From Pseudomonas azotoformans (GTDB lineage: Bacteria > Pseudomonadota > Gammaproteobacteria > Pseudomonadales > Pseudomonadaceae): DNA of 64,000 bases. Shown here piece by piece: positions 9,601 to 16,576 of the stretch (position 1 is its first letter; each line of letters begins with the position of its first letter). The translations under genes were made by a program, and so were the position numbers. The stretch lies in NCBI RefSeq assembly GCF_900103345.1, contig NZ_LT629702.1, positions 4,882,501 through 4,946,500 on the forward strand, in the 5' to 3' direction. The notes beneath the pieces were generated by a model. That model saw only the letters and a list, made by a program, of their open reading frames with translations, was not told the DNA's origin and did no database searches.

Positions 9601-10042
9601 ATGCCAGCGCATCAAGCGCGTCCAACCCCTGCTCTGGCCATTCATTGGCAGCCGCACTCTCGGAGAAATACCCCGGGTCGCGTGAGAAACCACTGACGTG
9701 CAGTGCAACCCATTCCACCAGTGCGTGGGTCACTTGCTGGCGTAATCGTTGCCCGTTGCCCGTGGGCTCTTCGGCGATGTCCAGGACTCCCGACAAGCGC
9801 CGGTTGGCCCCATAGGCGCGCAACTGCAGCGTGGGTAGTCCGCAGCCGGACATCGGGCCAACGCCCAGGCGCAGGCTCAACGCTGAGGTTGGGTCTGCCG
9901 CGTCCCGTAGTGGCTGATGCCCGTCATCTATCCACAGGTCGACGCCTTCATCACTCGAGACATGCCCATACTGTTCCAACTCTCGTCTGATGGCGGCCAA
10001 GGCGCTGCTGGCACCGCAAAATCCGATTGTCAGGCGCCTCAT
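6665..10042 (-). CDS. pvfC: Single-module NRPS (A-T-R), PvfC/MgoA
   Basis: The 1125-aa protein has four parts. Residues 1-150 form an N-terminal region that faintly resembles a degenerate formyltransferase. An adenylation domain spans about 160-650 (FTSGTTGQPKG at 315-325, NLYGPTETT near 447, K639 in GKVDRK). A carrier domain has the phosphopantetheine serine S697 in LGGHS. A thioester-reductase domain starts at about 768 (TGANSFVG at 773-780, Y931xxxK935). There is no condensation domain. My reading of the specificity pocket is D361, S362, I365, F404, L425, G427, L448, V456, L457, K639, compatible with an aliphatic residue such as leucine. The reductase would release an aldehyde or alcohol. 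It overlaps pvfB by ATGA. Confidence 0.9.
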   Translation of the reverse strand: MRRLTIGFCGASSALAAIRRELEQYGHVSSDEGVDLWIDDGHQPLRDAADPTSALSLRLGVGPMSGCGLPTLQLRAYGANRRLSGVLDIAEEPTGNGQRLRQQVTHALVEWVALHVSGFSRDPGYFSESAAANEWPEQGLDALDALAFVHRFNHTEDPAVLREARVPVIERVQASLHRFADRPALRIAGSVVTYRELHSQALTIQQQLHPLLGKTQAPSVVGVCLEKSIELYASILAVLGCGAVYLPLGPDHPPQRHQVMLETAGARVLLDTGQHPLRARFTALDITRLDLRHVDFTLALMPARPHPDAPCMTLFTSGTTGQPKGVLLSQANLAHFTAWFRSCMNLDDQSRVLQFSPLSFDSSLIDIFPALIAGAELIVPSAEQRRAPEQLLDLLRQQRVTHAFLPPALLSILPLDQPLGLTHLLTGGDVCEPHVIERLAGQCRFHNLYGPTETTVLATHRTLHPGDCNSNLGYPIANSQVLILDDTLQPVDEEVMGEVYIVGPGVSLGYVGTPQPPASPFVELAIPGSQPLRAYRSGDLARWTADGIVLGGRRDDQVKVRGFRVEPQEIEQCLRNSRLYRQVAVVIDRNSRIRCYVAQPEPDASVAALQCHARQWLPDYMRPGFWEVLPHLPCSGNGKVDRKALLALPIQSVLQAAGSAEKTPLHVQLTHLWSELLTLPAGDLSIDQSFFDLGGHSILLSTLLLRVREQFGRSFVLSHFIEVPTIRTLARLVENGERPDAVSGQAVRDAQWEWELDTLPEDRAGDPHKVIVTGANSFVGVHIVEALLAAGATEVACLVREEPGQLPMVRFLQALHEYRLEHLDLSRVQVYAADISQPRLGLVEVVYETLARDFGVLVHNAARVNHVMDYASLKQDNVDPIRECLRLCETHRKKVLNFVSTLSASSSIDSQGYVLEAPASTTLPLYIKNGYNLSKWVAERQLGYAVERGAWVNIHRPGNISFNSQNGVCQPQKNRLMLMLKGSLQLGLLPRLALNFDLMPVDFLARFIAFHSTRFQASRSVFNLHNPQPLSWTHYLDAFSRAGHRFRRVGIAQWQQALRTVSQDNALFGVLGFYLDRLDEDIGDTSMIRYDNAREGVQRMGEHYPAKDTALLSKGFNYLKAIDFL

Positions 10043-10986
10043 GTCGCGTCCCCGGGCGTCGGCAAATAGTCTTTCAGCGCGTCCACAACACTCGGCGTCT
10101 GCAGCACACCGCTGTGTTGCAGGAAGCCAAGGATATTGCTCAACAGTGGGTGTCGGCGGGTAATGGGGAAGGTGAGCGCGGCGATTTCATTACGCAACGC
10201 GTTGCGCAGGCTGGCGTTGATATCGAGGTGTTCGATCAAGTGAAGGTCAAAGCCCTTTTGCAGATCGTGCGTCAGGTACTGAGCCAGGAACACTGGCAGT
10301 ACCTTGGCAATGCTGTCGCGATCGTCCGCACTCGCGGTTTGCCAATACAGGCGTACGAGTCGCGTCCAGAATTGCGCGTGGCGGCCTTCATCAAACAGGT
10401 GATCAGCCATCAGGCCACGAATGGACGCTTTGACACTGGTGTCCTTGGAGAACGCCGCCACATCATGGGTCACAGTGTTTTCGGCGATGGCTACGCCGAT
10501 CAGTTCTACTGCATCGTGCAGGTGGGCTGGCACTTGGGCCTGTGCGGCGGGCAGTGCGCGGCTCAATTCGATTTGCCTGGGCAGCTCCAGCGGCTGTATG
10601 CCGGTCATGGCCACGGTTTGCTGCAGGAAATCCAGTGCGACCAGCGCGTGGTAGTCCTCGTCCACGACGACCGTCATTGCATCAACGCGGCAGGCCAGCG
10701 GGAAGGGAATCGAGAAGCGGTTCTTGGCAATGCTGCGCGCAGTCTTGTCGACGATCTCGGTCTCGAATATCACCACGTCGTTGATGAATTTGTAGAAGCT
10801 CTGAACCAGCACGAAATCGCGCCACTGCGGGCAGTGTTCGAGAAAGGTCGCGCTGAGTACCAACGGCTGGCGGCACAGTGGGAAGAACAGCTTGTCGTCG
10901 TTTTCCAGCAAGCGGCGAGGACGTGTGCGGATGGTTGCACGGCGCTCCCAGTCGTCGGCGATGGATGTGTAGTCGCCGGTGTTCAT
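10039..10986 (-). CDS. pvfB: AurF-like diiron N-oxygenase, PvfB/MgoC
   Basis: The 315-aa protein is of the p-aminobenzoate N-oxygenase (AurF) type. Ligands can be lined up with AurF by spacing: E75, E110 and H113 (EDYH), E169, H196, E200 and H203 (HLFDEGRH). The 35-residue gap between the first two glutamates and the H-x3-E-x2-H block match AurF. It probably oxidises the amine of the amino acid or aldehyde made by the adjacent NRPS, giving the N-O bond of the signal. It overlaps both neighbours by 4 nt, so the first three genes are translationally coupled. Confidence 0.88.
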   Translation of the reverse strand: MNTGDYTSIADDWERRATIRTRPRRLLENDDKLFFPLCRQPLVLSATFLEHCPQWRDFVLVQSFYKFINDVVIFETEIVDKTARSIAKNRFSIPFPLACRVDAMTVVVDEDYHALVALDFLQQTVAMTGIQPLELPRQIELSRALPAAQAQVPAHLHDAVELIGVAIAENTVTHDVAAFSKDTSVKASIRGLMADHLFDEGRHAQFWTRLVRLYWQTASADDRDSIAKVLPVFLAQYLTHDLQKGFDLHLIEHLDINASLRNALRNEIAALTFPITRRHPLLSNILGFLQHSGVLQTPSVVDALKDYLPTPGDAT

Positions 10987-11741
10987 GGGCGCACCTCTTG
11001 CAAGGAGGCCTGAACCTGATCCCAGAACGCCATGCGGCTCTCCATGGCGGCAAGGGCTGCGTCGTGGGCCTGCTTGGAGTACGTCGGGTCTGCGCTGGTG
11101 AGGCGTTCAAGCAACTGCTCGGCGGCCGGCCCATGTTCCTGTGCGTCCATGTCGATGTGACGCTTGAGGTAGGCGCACAAGGTAGGCGCCTGGCGGTGAA
11201 GGCGTTCATCGGATTGCAGGATGCGCTCGAACATTATCGGGATGACATGCTCACGTCCGTACAGGAACGTTGCAGCCACACAATGGGTGGGAGCGTTCTG
11301 CGCTAGGTTCAAGGTGTCGCTGACGAAGCGCGCCACGCCGGAAAGAACCTCGACCTCATGCAAGGCGGCATTTGCTTCCAGGCCTTGGCGTTGCAGCGTA
11401 ATAAAGCGGTTGATAGGCGCGGTGCTGGCGCCCACTTCGGCCATCGCCTCCAGGTAGAGTTCGAAGTGACTGCAATAGCCTTGCGCGGGATGTTCGTCCG
11501 ACTCCTCACCCAATACGATCTCATTGATCAGGCGTGCGGCCTGCGGGTCTTTCGGTGGCAGCCAAGGCAGGCGAGTACAGGTCAAATCCTGTTGCAGGCG
11601 TTTGGCGAGGGTCATGAAGTCCCAGACGGCAAATACATGGCTCTCCATGAAAAGTTGTAACTTTCGTAAGGAAGTTATTTCTGAAAATAATGAATGACTG
11701 CATAACTTCAATTTTGCTGTTTCGAGTAACGGTTGATGCAT
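10983..11741 (-). CDS. pvfA: DUF3050 haem-oxygenase-like oxidase, PvfA/MgoB
   Basis: The 252-aa protein matches my memory of DUF3050 closely: LQLFMESHVFAVWDFM, then RLINEIVLGEESDE and SHFELYLEAMAEVGA. The acidic and histidine residues in these blocks and in YLKRHIDMDAQEHGP are plausible metal ligands of the haem-oxygenase-like diiron oxidase (HDO) superfamily. It is the first gene of the operon; the chosen ATG is 4 residues before the conserved start region and has only a weak AGG ribosome site. Together with the AurF-like enzyme it would carry out the oxidative steps of diazeniumdiolate or pyrazine N-oxide signal formation. Confidence 0.87.
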   Translation of the reverse strand: MHQPLLETAKLKLCSHSLFSEITSLRKLQLFMESHVFAVWDFMTLAKRLQQDLTCTRLPWLPPKDPQAARLINEIVLGEESDEHPAQGYCSHFELYLEAMAEVGASTAPINRFITLQRQGLEANAALHEVEVLSGVARFVSDTLNLAQNAPTHCVAATFLYGREHVIPIMFERILQSDERLHRQAPTLCAYLKRHIDMDAQEHGPAAEQLLERLTSADPTYSKQAHDAALAAMESRMAFWDQVQASLQEVRP

Positions 11742-12057
11742 GGTTGATGCCTATGAGTTGTTGCGTCTGCTGTGTGAACAGCGATGAGTTTTTTGTGGTT
11801 GGCAAGGGAACAGTCGCTGTCAAACGGCTGCTGGCGTGCAGGGACGCTAAATATGACGAATGCCGGGTTTGTTAATAAAATATAATAAGCGGGTTAAACA
11901 AGTTGGCGAACATATAAATATGTTAGAAGTTTTTCTAAATGATATTTATGTAAGTTGGCTTCTTTGTTGTAAGTGGGAAGTTTCTTCGAGGCGAGGCGCT
12001 AACTGTGAGTCAGGACGCCCCGCACAGGGGAAGGTCGAGGCAGGAGAGCCGTGTGCC
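11742..12057. other. AT-rich region upstream of the pvf operon
   Basis: These 316 bases have no gene. The stretch 11850-11960 is clearly AT-rich compared with the flanks. At 11909-11924 there is a dyad, AACATAT-AA-ATATGTT, a candidate operator or promoter part. Near the pvfA start GGTTGATGC is repeated (11742-11750 and 11731-11739 region). I found no clear sigma-70 promoter and no GGA-rich leader in the first 120 nt before pvfA. Confidence 0.5.
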
Positions 12058-12768
12058 TTATTGCGTACCCTTCTTGTCGTGGGCATCCAGGCCATTGAGG
12101 TATGCAGTGATCACTTCCATGCCTCGCATCAAGTGATTGCGCAGCGTCAGGATGCTTTCCTGGGTTTTCTTCTGGACCACCAGGTTCAGCAGTTCGCGGT
12201 GATCTTCCTGGGACGTCTCACCCAGCCCCATGGCCTCAAGGTTATAACGCAGGAAACGCTCCTCTTCGTTCAACCCATGCTCCACCAATTTGAGTAGCCG
12301 CTGGTTCGGGGCTTTGCCATAGAGGGCCATGTGAAACAGTCGATTGAGGCGGCCCATTTCGGCGTAGTCTTTTTCCTGCTCAAGAGCACAAATAATGGCG
12401 TCCGCCTCGGCAATATCGGCCTCGGTGAGTAAAGGGATCGACAAGCGCAGCGCTTCAGACTCCAGCAACATCCGCAGCTCATAGGTCTCGGCCGAGTTAT
12501 CCTCGATCAAGGGTGCAACCACAGCGCCCTTGTGCGTCACCACATGCAGCAGTGATTGGGCTTCCAGCTGGCGCAAGGCTTCCCGCACCGGCATGCGGCT
12601 GACCCCGAACAGGCTGGCCAGTTCCTGTTGGCGCATGGCGGTACCGCAGGGCAATCGCCCATCCAGGATGGCGTTGCGCAAGGTTTCTTCAATCACGGAA
12701 CGAGCAAGATGCGCGGGAATAGGACCGCTGATCTTGATGCTGTTTAAAGGCGTCGGCTTCTGCGTCAC
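12058..12768 (-). CDS. GntR family (FCD subfamily) transcriptional regulator
   Basis: The 236-aa repressor-type protein has an N-terminal winged helix (LRNAILDGRLPCGTAMRQQELASLFGVSRMPVREALRQLE, split about residues 32-72) and a C-terminal all-helical FCD ligand domain. I start it at the GTG at 12768. The longer frame begins with TTG at 12792, but the codons in between are themselves an ideal ribosome site (AAGGAGG at about 12780-12786). It is divergent from the TauD/ABC genes at 13135 and probably controls them. A 12-bp palindrome lies 37 bp upstream. The ligand is unknown. Confidence 0.85.
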   Translation of the reverse strand: MTQKPTPLNSIKISGPIPAHLARSVIEETLRNAILDGRLPCGTAMRQQELASLFGVSRMPVREALRQLEAQSLLHVVTHKGAVVAPLIEDNSAETYELRMLLESEALRLSIPLLTEADIAEADAIICALEQEKDYAEMGRLNRLFHMALYGKAPNQRLLKLVEHGLNEEERFLRYNLEAMGLGETSQEDHRELLNLVVQKKTQESILTLRNHLMRGMEVITAYLNGLDAHDKKGTQ

Positions 12769-12804
12769 GGTTACGCTATCCTCCTTATTCAAATTGGGTG
12801 GCTA

Positions 12805-12816
12805 ATTGGATCCAAT
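12805..12816. promoter_or_regulatory. Palindromic operator candidate ATTGGATCCAAT
   Basis: A perfect 12-bp palindrome lies just upstream of the GntR gene. The same core is, as I recall, the operator of the FCD-type GntR repressor VanR, so it fits the neighbouring regulator's subfamily. Autoregulation is the likely meaning. Confidence 0.55.
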
Positions 12817-13134
12817 GCACACTAGAGACTGCCCATAAGCTTGTCAAACGGGCACGGTTTCGGCTTGTAAGCGGTTCAACATCAAGCTCTCAGCACCCAC
12901 AGCCGGTATTTATGGCGTCTTACACCGCCAGGTTCATTGAACCTGCTCCAGCAGCCACCAATGGCAAGATCACCGGCTATGGACTCAACACTTTGCCGTT
13001 GCAGTTTATTCCCCAGGTGCCAGGGGGTATGGGTTCTCGCGGTACTTTCCAGTCTATAGATATTCATTAACGGTATTTAAATTGAAGTTCTTATATCTAT
13101 AGAGTCGCTCTCCTGACTGACCGGGAGTGACCTC
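12817..13134. other. Divergent control region between GntR and TauD genes
   Basis: This is a non-coding region of about 320 bases. Its right end is AT-rich and holds two copies of the octamer palindrome TCTATAGA in inverted arrangement (described separately). No strong -35/-10 pair is obvious. The last bases before the dioxygenase gene carry GGGAG as a ribosome site. Confidence 0.5.
13053..13103. repeat. Paired TCTATAGATAT inverted repeat upstream of the TauD gene
   Basis: TCTATAGATAT (13053-13063) and its exact reverse complement ATATCTATAGA (13093-13103) are separated by 29 bp. Each arm includes the palindrome TCTATAGA, so this may be two operator half-sites 40 bp apart on the same DNA face, 32 bp before the dioxygenase start. 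Confidence 0.6.
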
Positions 13135-14028
13135 ATGTCCGCCACCTCTACTGTTCCAACAGCGACCGCCACCACGCAAACCTTCGAGATTCTTCCTTTT
13201 TCCGGCAGTGTCGGCGCCGAGATCATCGGCCTGGACCTGTCGCGTCCGGTCACCGATCAGGATTTCACCCGCATCCATCAAGCGCACCTGGACCACCACG
13301 TCGTGGTGTTCCGCGACCAACGCATCACCCCCGAACAACAGATCGCCTTCAGCCGCCGCTTCGGCGTGCTGCAGATCCACGTGCTCAAACAGTTCCTGCT
13401 GGCCAACCACCCGGAAATCCTGATCGTCTCCAACATCATCGAAAACGGCCAATCCATCGGCCTGGGGGACGCGGGCAAATTCTGGCACTCGGACCTGTCT
13501 TACAAAGAGCTGCCCAGCCTGGGCTCAATGTTGCACGCCCAGGAACTGCCGTCTGAAGGCGGCGATACCCTGTTCGCCGACATGCACAAAGCCTGGGACC
13601 AGTTGCCCGAGCATCTGCGTAAAGCTGTCGAGGGGCGCAGTGCCGCGCATTCCTACACCGCGCGTTACAGCGAAACCAAATTCGAAGGCAACTGGCGCCC
13701 TACGCTGACCGCTGAGCAGCTTGCCCAGGTCGCGGAAGTCGTGCACCCCATCGTGCGCACTCACCCGGAAAACGGCCGCAAGGCACTCTTCGTCAGTGAA
13801 GGGTTCACCACCCGCATCGTCGGCCTGCCGGAAGACGAGAGCCGCGACCTGCTGGCCCAGCTCTATGCCCACAGCGTGTTGCCACACAACATCTATCGCC
13901 ACCAATGGCAGCCCCACGACTTGGTTTTCTGGGACAACCGCTCGCTGATCCACCTGGCTGCCGGCTGCCCGAGCCACCTGCGCCGCAAGCTGTTTCGCAC
14001 CACCATCCAGGGCGATGCGCCTTTCTGA
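13135..14028 (+). CDS. TauD/TfdA-family Fe(II)/2-oxoglutarate dioxygenase
   Basis: The 297-aa enzyme has the facial triad H118-x-D120 (FWHSDLSY) and H273 (DNRSLIH), and R288 near the C-terminus as the likely 2-oxoglutarate anchor. Length and motifs are normal for the TauD family, whose members hydroxylate sulfonates, sulfate esters, phenoxy acids or other small acids. The adjacent ABC ATPase and permease resemble the taurine/alkylsulfonate import type, which suggests uptake and oxidation of one substrate. GGGAG lies 7-8 nt before the ATG. The substrate is not readable from the sequence. Confidence 0.88.
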   Translation: MSATSTVPTATATTQTFEILPFSGSVGAEIIGLDLSRPVTDQDFTRIHQAHLDHHVVVFRDQRITPEQQIAFSRRFGVLQIHVLKQFLLANHPEILIVSNIIENGQSIGLGDAGKFWHSDLSYKELPSLGSMLHAQELPSEGGDTLFADMHKAWDQLPEHLRKAVEGRSAAHSYTARYSETKFEGNWRPTLTAEQLAQVAEVVHPIVRTHPENGRKALFVSEGFTTRIVGLPEDESRDLLAQLYAHSVLPHNIYRHQWQPHDLVFWDNRSLIHLAAGCPSHLRRKLFRTTIQGDAPF

Positions 14029-14054
14029 TCCCCATTTGCGCCAAGTGAGATGAA

Positions 14055-14906
14055 ATGAACATGCCCCTGCAAGGCCACGCGGCCAGCACTCTGAACACGG
14101 CGCAGCCGCTGCTGGCGGTGGATAACGTCAGCCTGGAATACCGCACGCCCGAGCGGGTGGTGCGGGCCACCCACCAAGTGAGTTTCGAGATCGACCCGGC
14201 CGACCGCTACGTGCTGCTCGGCCCGTCGGGCTGTGGCAAATCCACCTTGCTCAAGTCCATCGCCGGGTTTATCAAACCCTGCGAAGGCGAGATCCGCCTG
14301 TTGGGGCAAAAGGTCGAGCAACCCGGCCCGGATCGCATCGTGGTGTTCCAGGAATTCGACCAGTTGCCGCCGTGGAAAACCGTCAAGCAGAACGTGATGT
14401 TCCCATTGCTGGCCTCGAAAACCCTGAAGCGCGCCGAAGCCGAGGAGCGCGCGCTGCACTACCTCGACAAAGTCGGCCTCGGCGCCTTTGCCGATGCCTA
14501 CCCACACACCCTTTCCGGCGGCATGAAAGCCCGCGTCGCCATCGCCCGTGCCCTGGCCATGCAGCCGAAAATCCTGTTGATGGACGAGCCCTTCGCCGCC
14601 CTCGACGCCCTGACTCGACGCAAGATGCAGGAAGAGTTGCTGCTGCTCTGGGAGGAGGTGCGCTTCACCCTGTTGTTCGTCACGCACTCCATTGAAGAAG
14701 CGCTGGTAGTGGGCAATCGCATCCTGTTGCTGTCGCCTCATCCCGGGCGTGTACGTGCGGAAGTCCACAGCCATCAATACGACCTGCACAGCCTCGGGGG
14801 CGTGGCGTTCCAGGCATCGGCGCGGCGCATTCATCGCCTGCTGTTCGATGAAGCGCCCGAGGCCGAACGTGAGTTGGGTTTCGCCGATATCCGCATCGCT
14901 TACTGA
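14055..14906 (+). CDS. ABC transporter ATP-binding protein (TauB/SsuB type)
   Basis: The 283-aa nucleotide-binding subunit has Walker A GPSGCGKST (56-64), Q-loop near FQEFDQLPPWKTV, signature LSGGMKAR and Walker B ILLMDEPF. The PPWKTV block after the Q-loop is characteristic of the nitrate/sulfonate/taurine importers. It follows the dioxygenase by 26 bp and precedes the permease by 12 bp in one operon. It carries about 20 extra N-terminal residues before the first strand; an inner ATG at 14061 is also possible. Confidence 0.92.
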   Translation: MNMPLQGHAASTLNTAQPLLAVDNVSLEYRTPERVVRATHQVSFEIDPADRYVLLGPSGCGKSTLLKSIAGFIKPCEGEIRLLGQKVEQPGPDRIVVFQEFDQLPPWKTVKQNVMFPLLASKTLKRAEAEERALHYLDKVGLGAFADAYPHTLSGGMKARVAIARALAMQPKILLMDEPFAALDALTRRKMQEELLLLWEEVRFTLLFVTHSIEEALVVGNRILLLSPHPGRVRAEVHSHQYDLHSLGGVAFQASARRIHRLLFDEAPEAERELGFADIRIAY

Positions 14907-14918
14907 AGGGTCAACCCA

Positions 14919-15767
14919 ATGCGCCAGGAATTTGAAATCACCCTAGAGCCGCTGCTCAGCGTCCCCGTGGAGCGCGAGTTACCGCTGCGACAGCGCCTGT
15001 GGCAACAAGGCTGGTTGCGCAAAGGCCTGATCCTGATTGTGCTCGCCATCCTGTGGGAAGCTGTTGCGCGCTACCAGGACAACGACCTGCTGTTGCCGAG
15101 TTTTTTGCAGACCTTTCACGCGCTGTACGACGGCCTGCTCAGTGGTGAATTGCTCAGCAAAGTCAGCATCTCGCTGGCCGTGCTGATCAAAGGCTACTTG
15201 ATCGGCATCGTGCTGGCGTTCGTCCTGACCACCTTGGCGGTGTCGACCCAACTGGGCCGCGATTTGCTGAGTACCCTGACCTCGATGTTCAACCCGCTGC
15301 CGGCGATTGCGCTGTTGCCGCTGGCGCTACTGTGGTTTGGACTGGGGCAGAACAGCCTGATCTTCGTGCTGGTGCATTCGGTGCTGTGGGCGCTGGCGCT
15401 CAATACCTATTCGGGGTTCCTCGGCGTGTCCGAAACCTTGCGCATGGCCGGTCGCAACTATGGCCTCAAGGGCATGCGCTTTGTGCTGTTCATCCTGATC
15501 CCGGCGGCGCTGCCGTCGATCCTCGCGGGCCTCAAGATCGGCTGGGCGTTCGCCTGGCGCACCCTGATCGCCGCCGAGTTGGTGTTCGGTGCCACCAGCG
15601 GCAAGGGCGGCCTGGGTTGGTACATCTTCCAGAACCGCAACGAGCTGTACACCGACAAGGTGTTCGCCGGGCTGGCGGTGGTGATCCTGATCGGCCTGCT
15701 CGTGGAAAACCTGGTGTTTGACACGTTCGAGCGTCTGACGGTCAAGCGCTGGGGTATGCAGCGTTGA
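14919..15767 (+). CDS. ABC transporter permease (TauC/SsuC type)
   Basis: The 282-aa membrane subunit has about six transmembrane segments (first at about 34-48) and the coupling-helix region of binding-protein-dependent permeases (NYGLKGMRFVLFILIPAALPS, cut here at about residues 185-205). It is the last gene of the operon; no periplasmic binding protein follows, and the next gene is unrelated. The binding protein must be encoded elsewhere or be shared with another system. Confidence 0.9.
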   Translation: MRQEFEITLEPLLSVPVERELPLRQRLWQQGWLRKGLILIVLAILWEAVARYQDNDLLLPSFLQTFHALYDGLLSGELLSKVSISLAVLIKGYLIGIVLAFVLTTLAVSTQLGRDLLSTLTSMFNPLPAIALLPLALLWFGLGQNSLIFVLVHSVLWALALNTYSGFLGVSETLRMAGRNYGLKGMRFVLFILIPAALPSILAGLKIGWAFAWRTLIAAELVFGATSGKGGLGWYIFQNRNELYTDKVFAGLAVVILIGLLVENLVFDTFERLTVKRWGMQR

Positions 15768-15897
15768 TCACACGAGGGATAAGAATCTTCGCGTTTAAAT
15801 AGGAATGGTTGCTCTTTGCCCTGGCTGGCTTCGATAATCCCGCCCGAATTCGGCGCCGCGATGGCGTCGAACCGTTCTGGTAAAGGGATTTACGACT

Positions 15898-16524
15898 ATG
15901 CGTTTTCTTGTCTTGGCAGCGGCTGTGTTGTTATCGACCTCGGTGTTGGCAGAGTTCGTACCCGAAGCAGTGTCCATGCCCAAGCCGCAATACCCGGCGT
16001 TTCTGACGTCCCTTCCGGGACATGCGCGCATCAGCTTGAACATCCACAGTGATGGTTCGGTCAGCGATGTAAAAGCGCTCAGCGCCACCAAGCCTGAGTT
16101 CGGCGCAGCCGCCGTAGCGGCGGCCCAGCAATGGCATTTCAAACCCTGGGCGGTGAATGCAGACCAGCCAGCGGTGATCGACGCGCAGAACGAAATGATC
16201 TTCACGCCTGAAGAGGTCAGGGCAACGAGTACTCAGCTGTCCTTTATGGAAACGACCTATCAGTCCTGCAGCGCGTTGAACGAAGAAGTCAGTCAGTTCC
16301 GCCGTAATCATCCTTCCCGTCCGCTCATCCAGATGAAGAGTTTTGCCATCACCCGTGTCGCCGTGATGTTCCCGGCATTGAGCGGTAAAAGCGACTACGA
16401 CGAAGGCCTGACCCGGGCCGACGAACTGGAAAGCGCGCTGCCGGACATCGTGCGCAAGTGCCAGGCTCACCCTAAATCCACCTTCGCGAAATACCTGCCC
16501 GTCAAACTGAGGCGCTATCTGTAA
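15898..16524 (+). CDS. Periplasmic protein with TonB C-terminal-like domain
   Basis: The 208-aa protein has a signal peptide (about 1-18, cut after LA). Residues 20-105 resemble a TonB C-terminal domain (PKPQYPAF, ISLNIHSDGSVSDVKAL, AAVAAAQQWHFKPW). The usual membrane anchor and proline-rich spacer of TonB are missing, so it is probably not an energy transducer itself. The C-terminal half is unassigned and has two cysteines that might form a disulfide. The gene stands alone between the ABC operon and a LysR gene. Confidence 0.75.
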   Translation: MRFLVLAAAVLLSTSVLAEFVPEAVSMPKPQYPAFLTSLPGHARISLNIHSDGSVSDVKALSATKPEFGAAAVAAAQQWHFKPWAVNADQPAVIDAQNEMIFTPEEVRATSTQLSFMETTYQSCSALNEEVSQFRRNHPSRPLIQMKSFAITRVAVMFPALSGKSDYDEGLTRADELESALPDIVRKCQAHPKSTFAKYLPVKLRRYL

Positions 16525-16576
16525 AGCCTGCTACGATTGCGCTCACTTCACGCCCCGTTGTTCACGAGTGCCTGGC

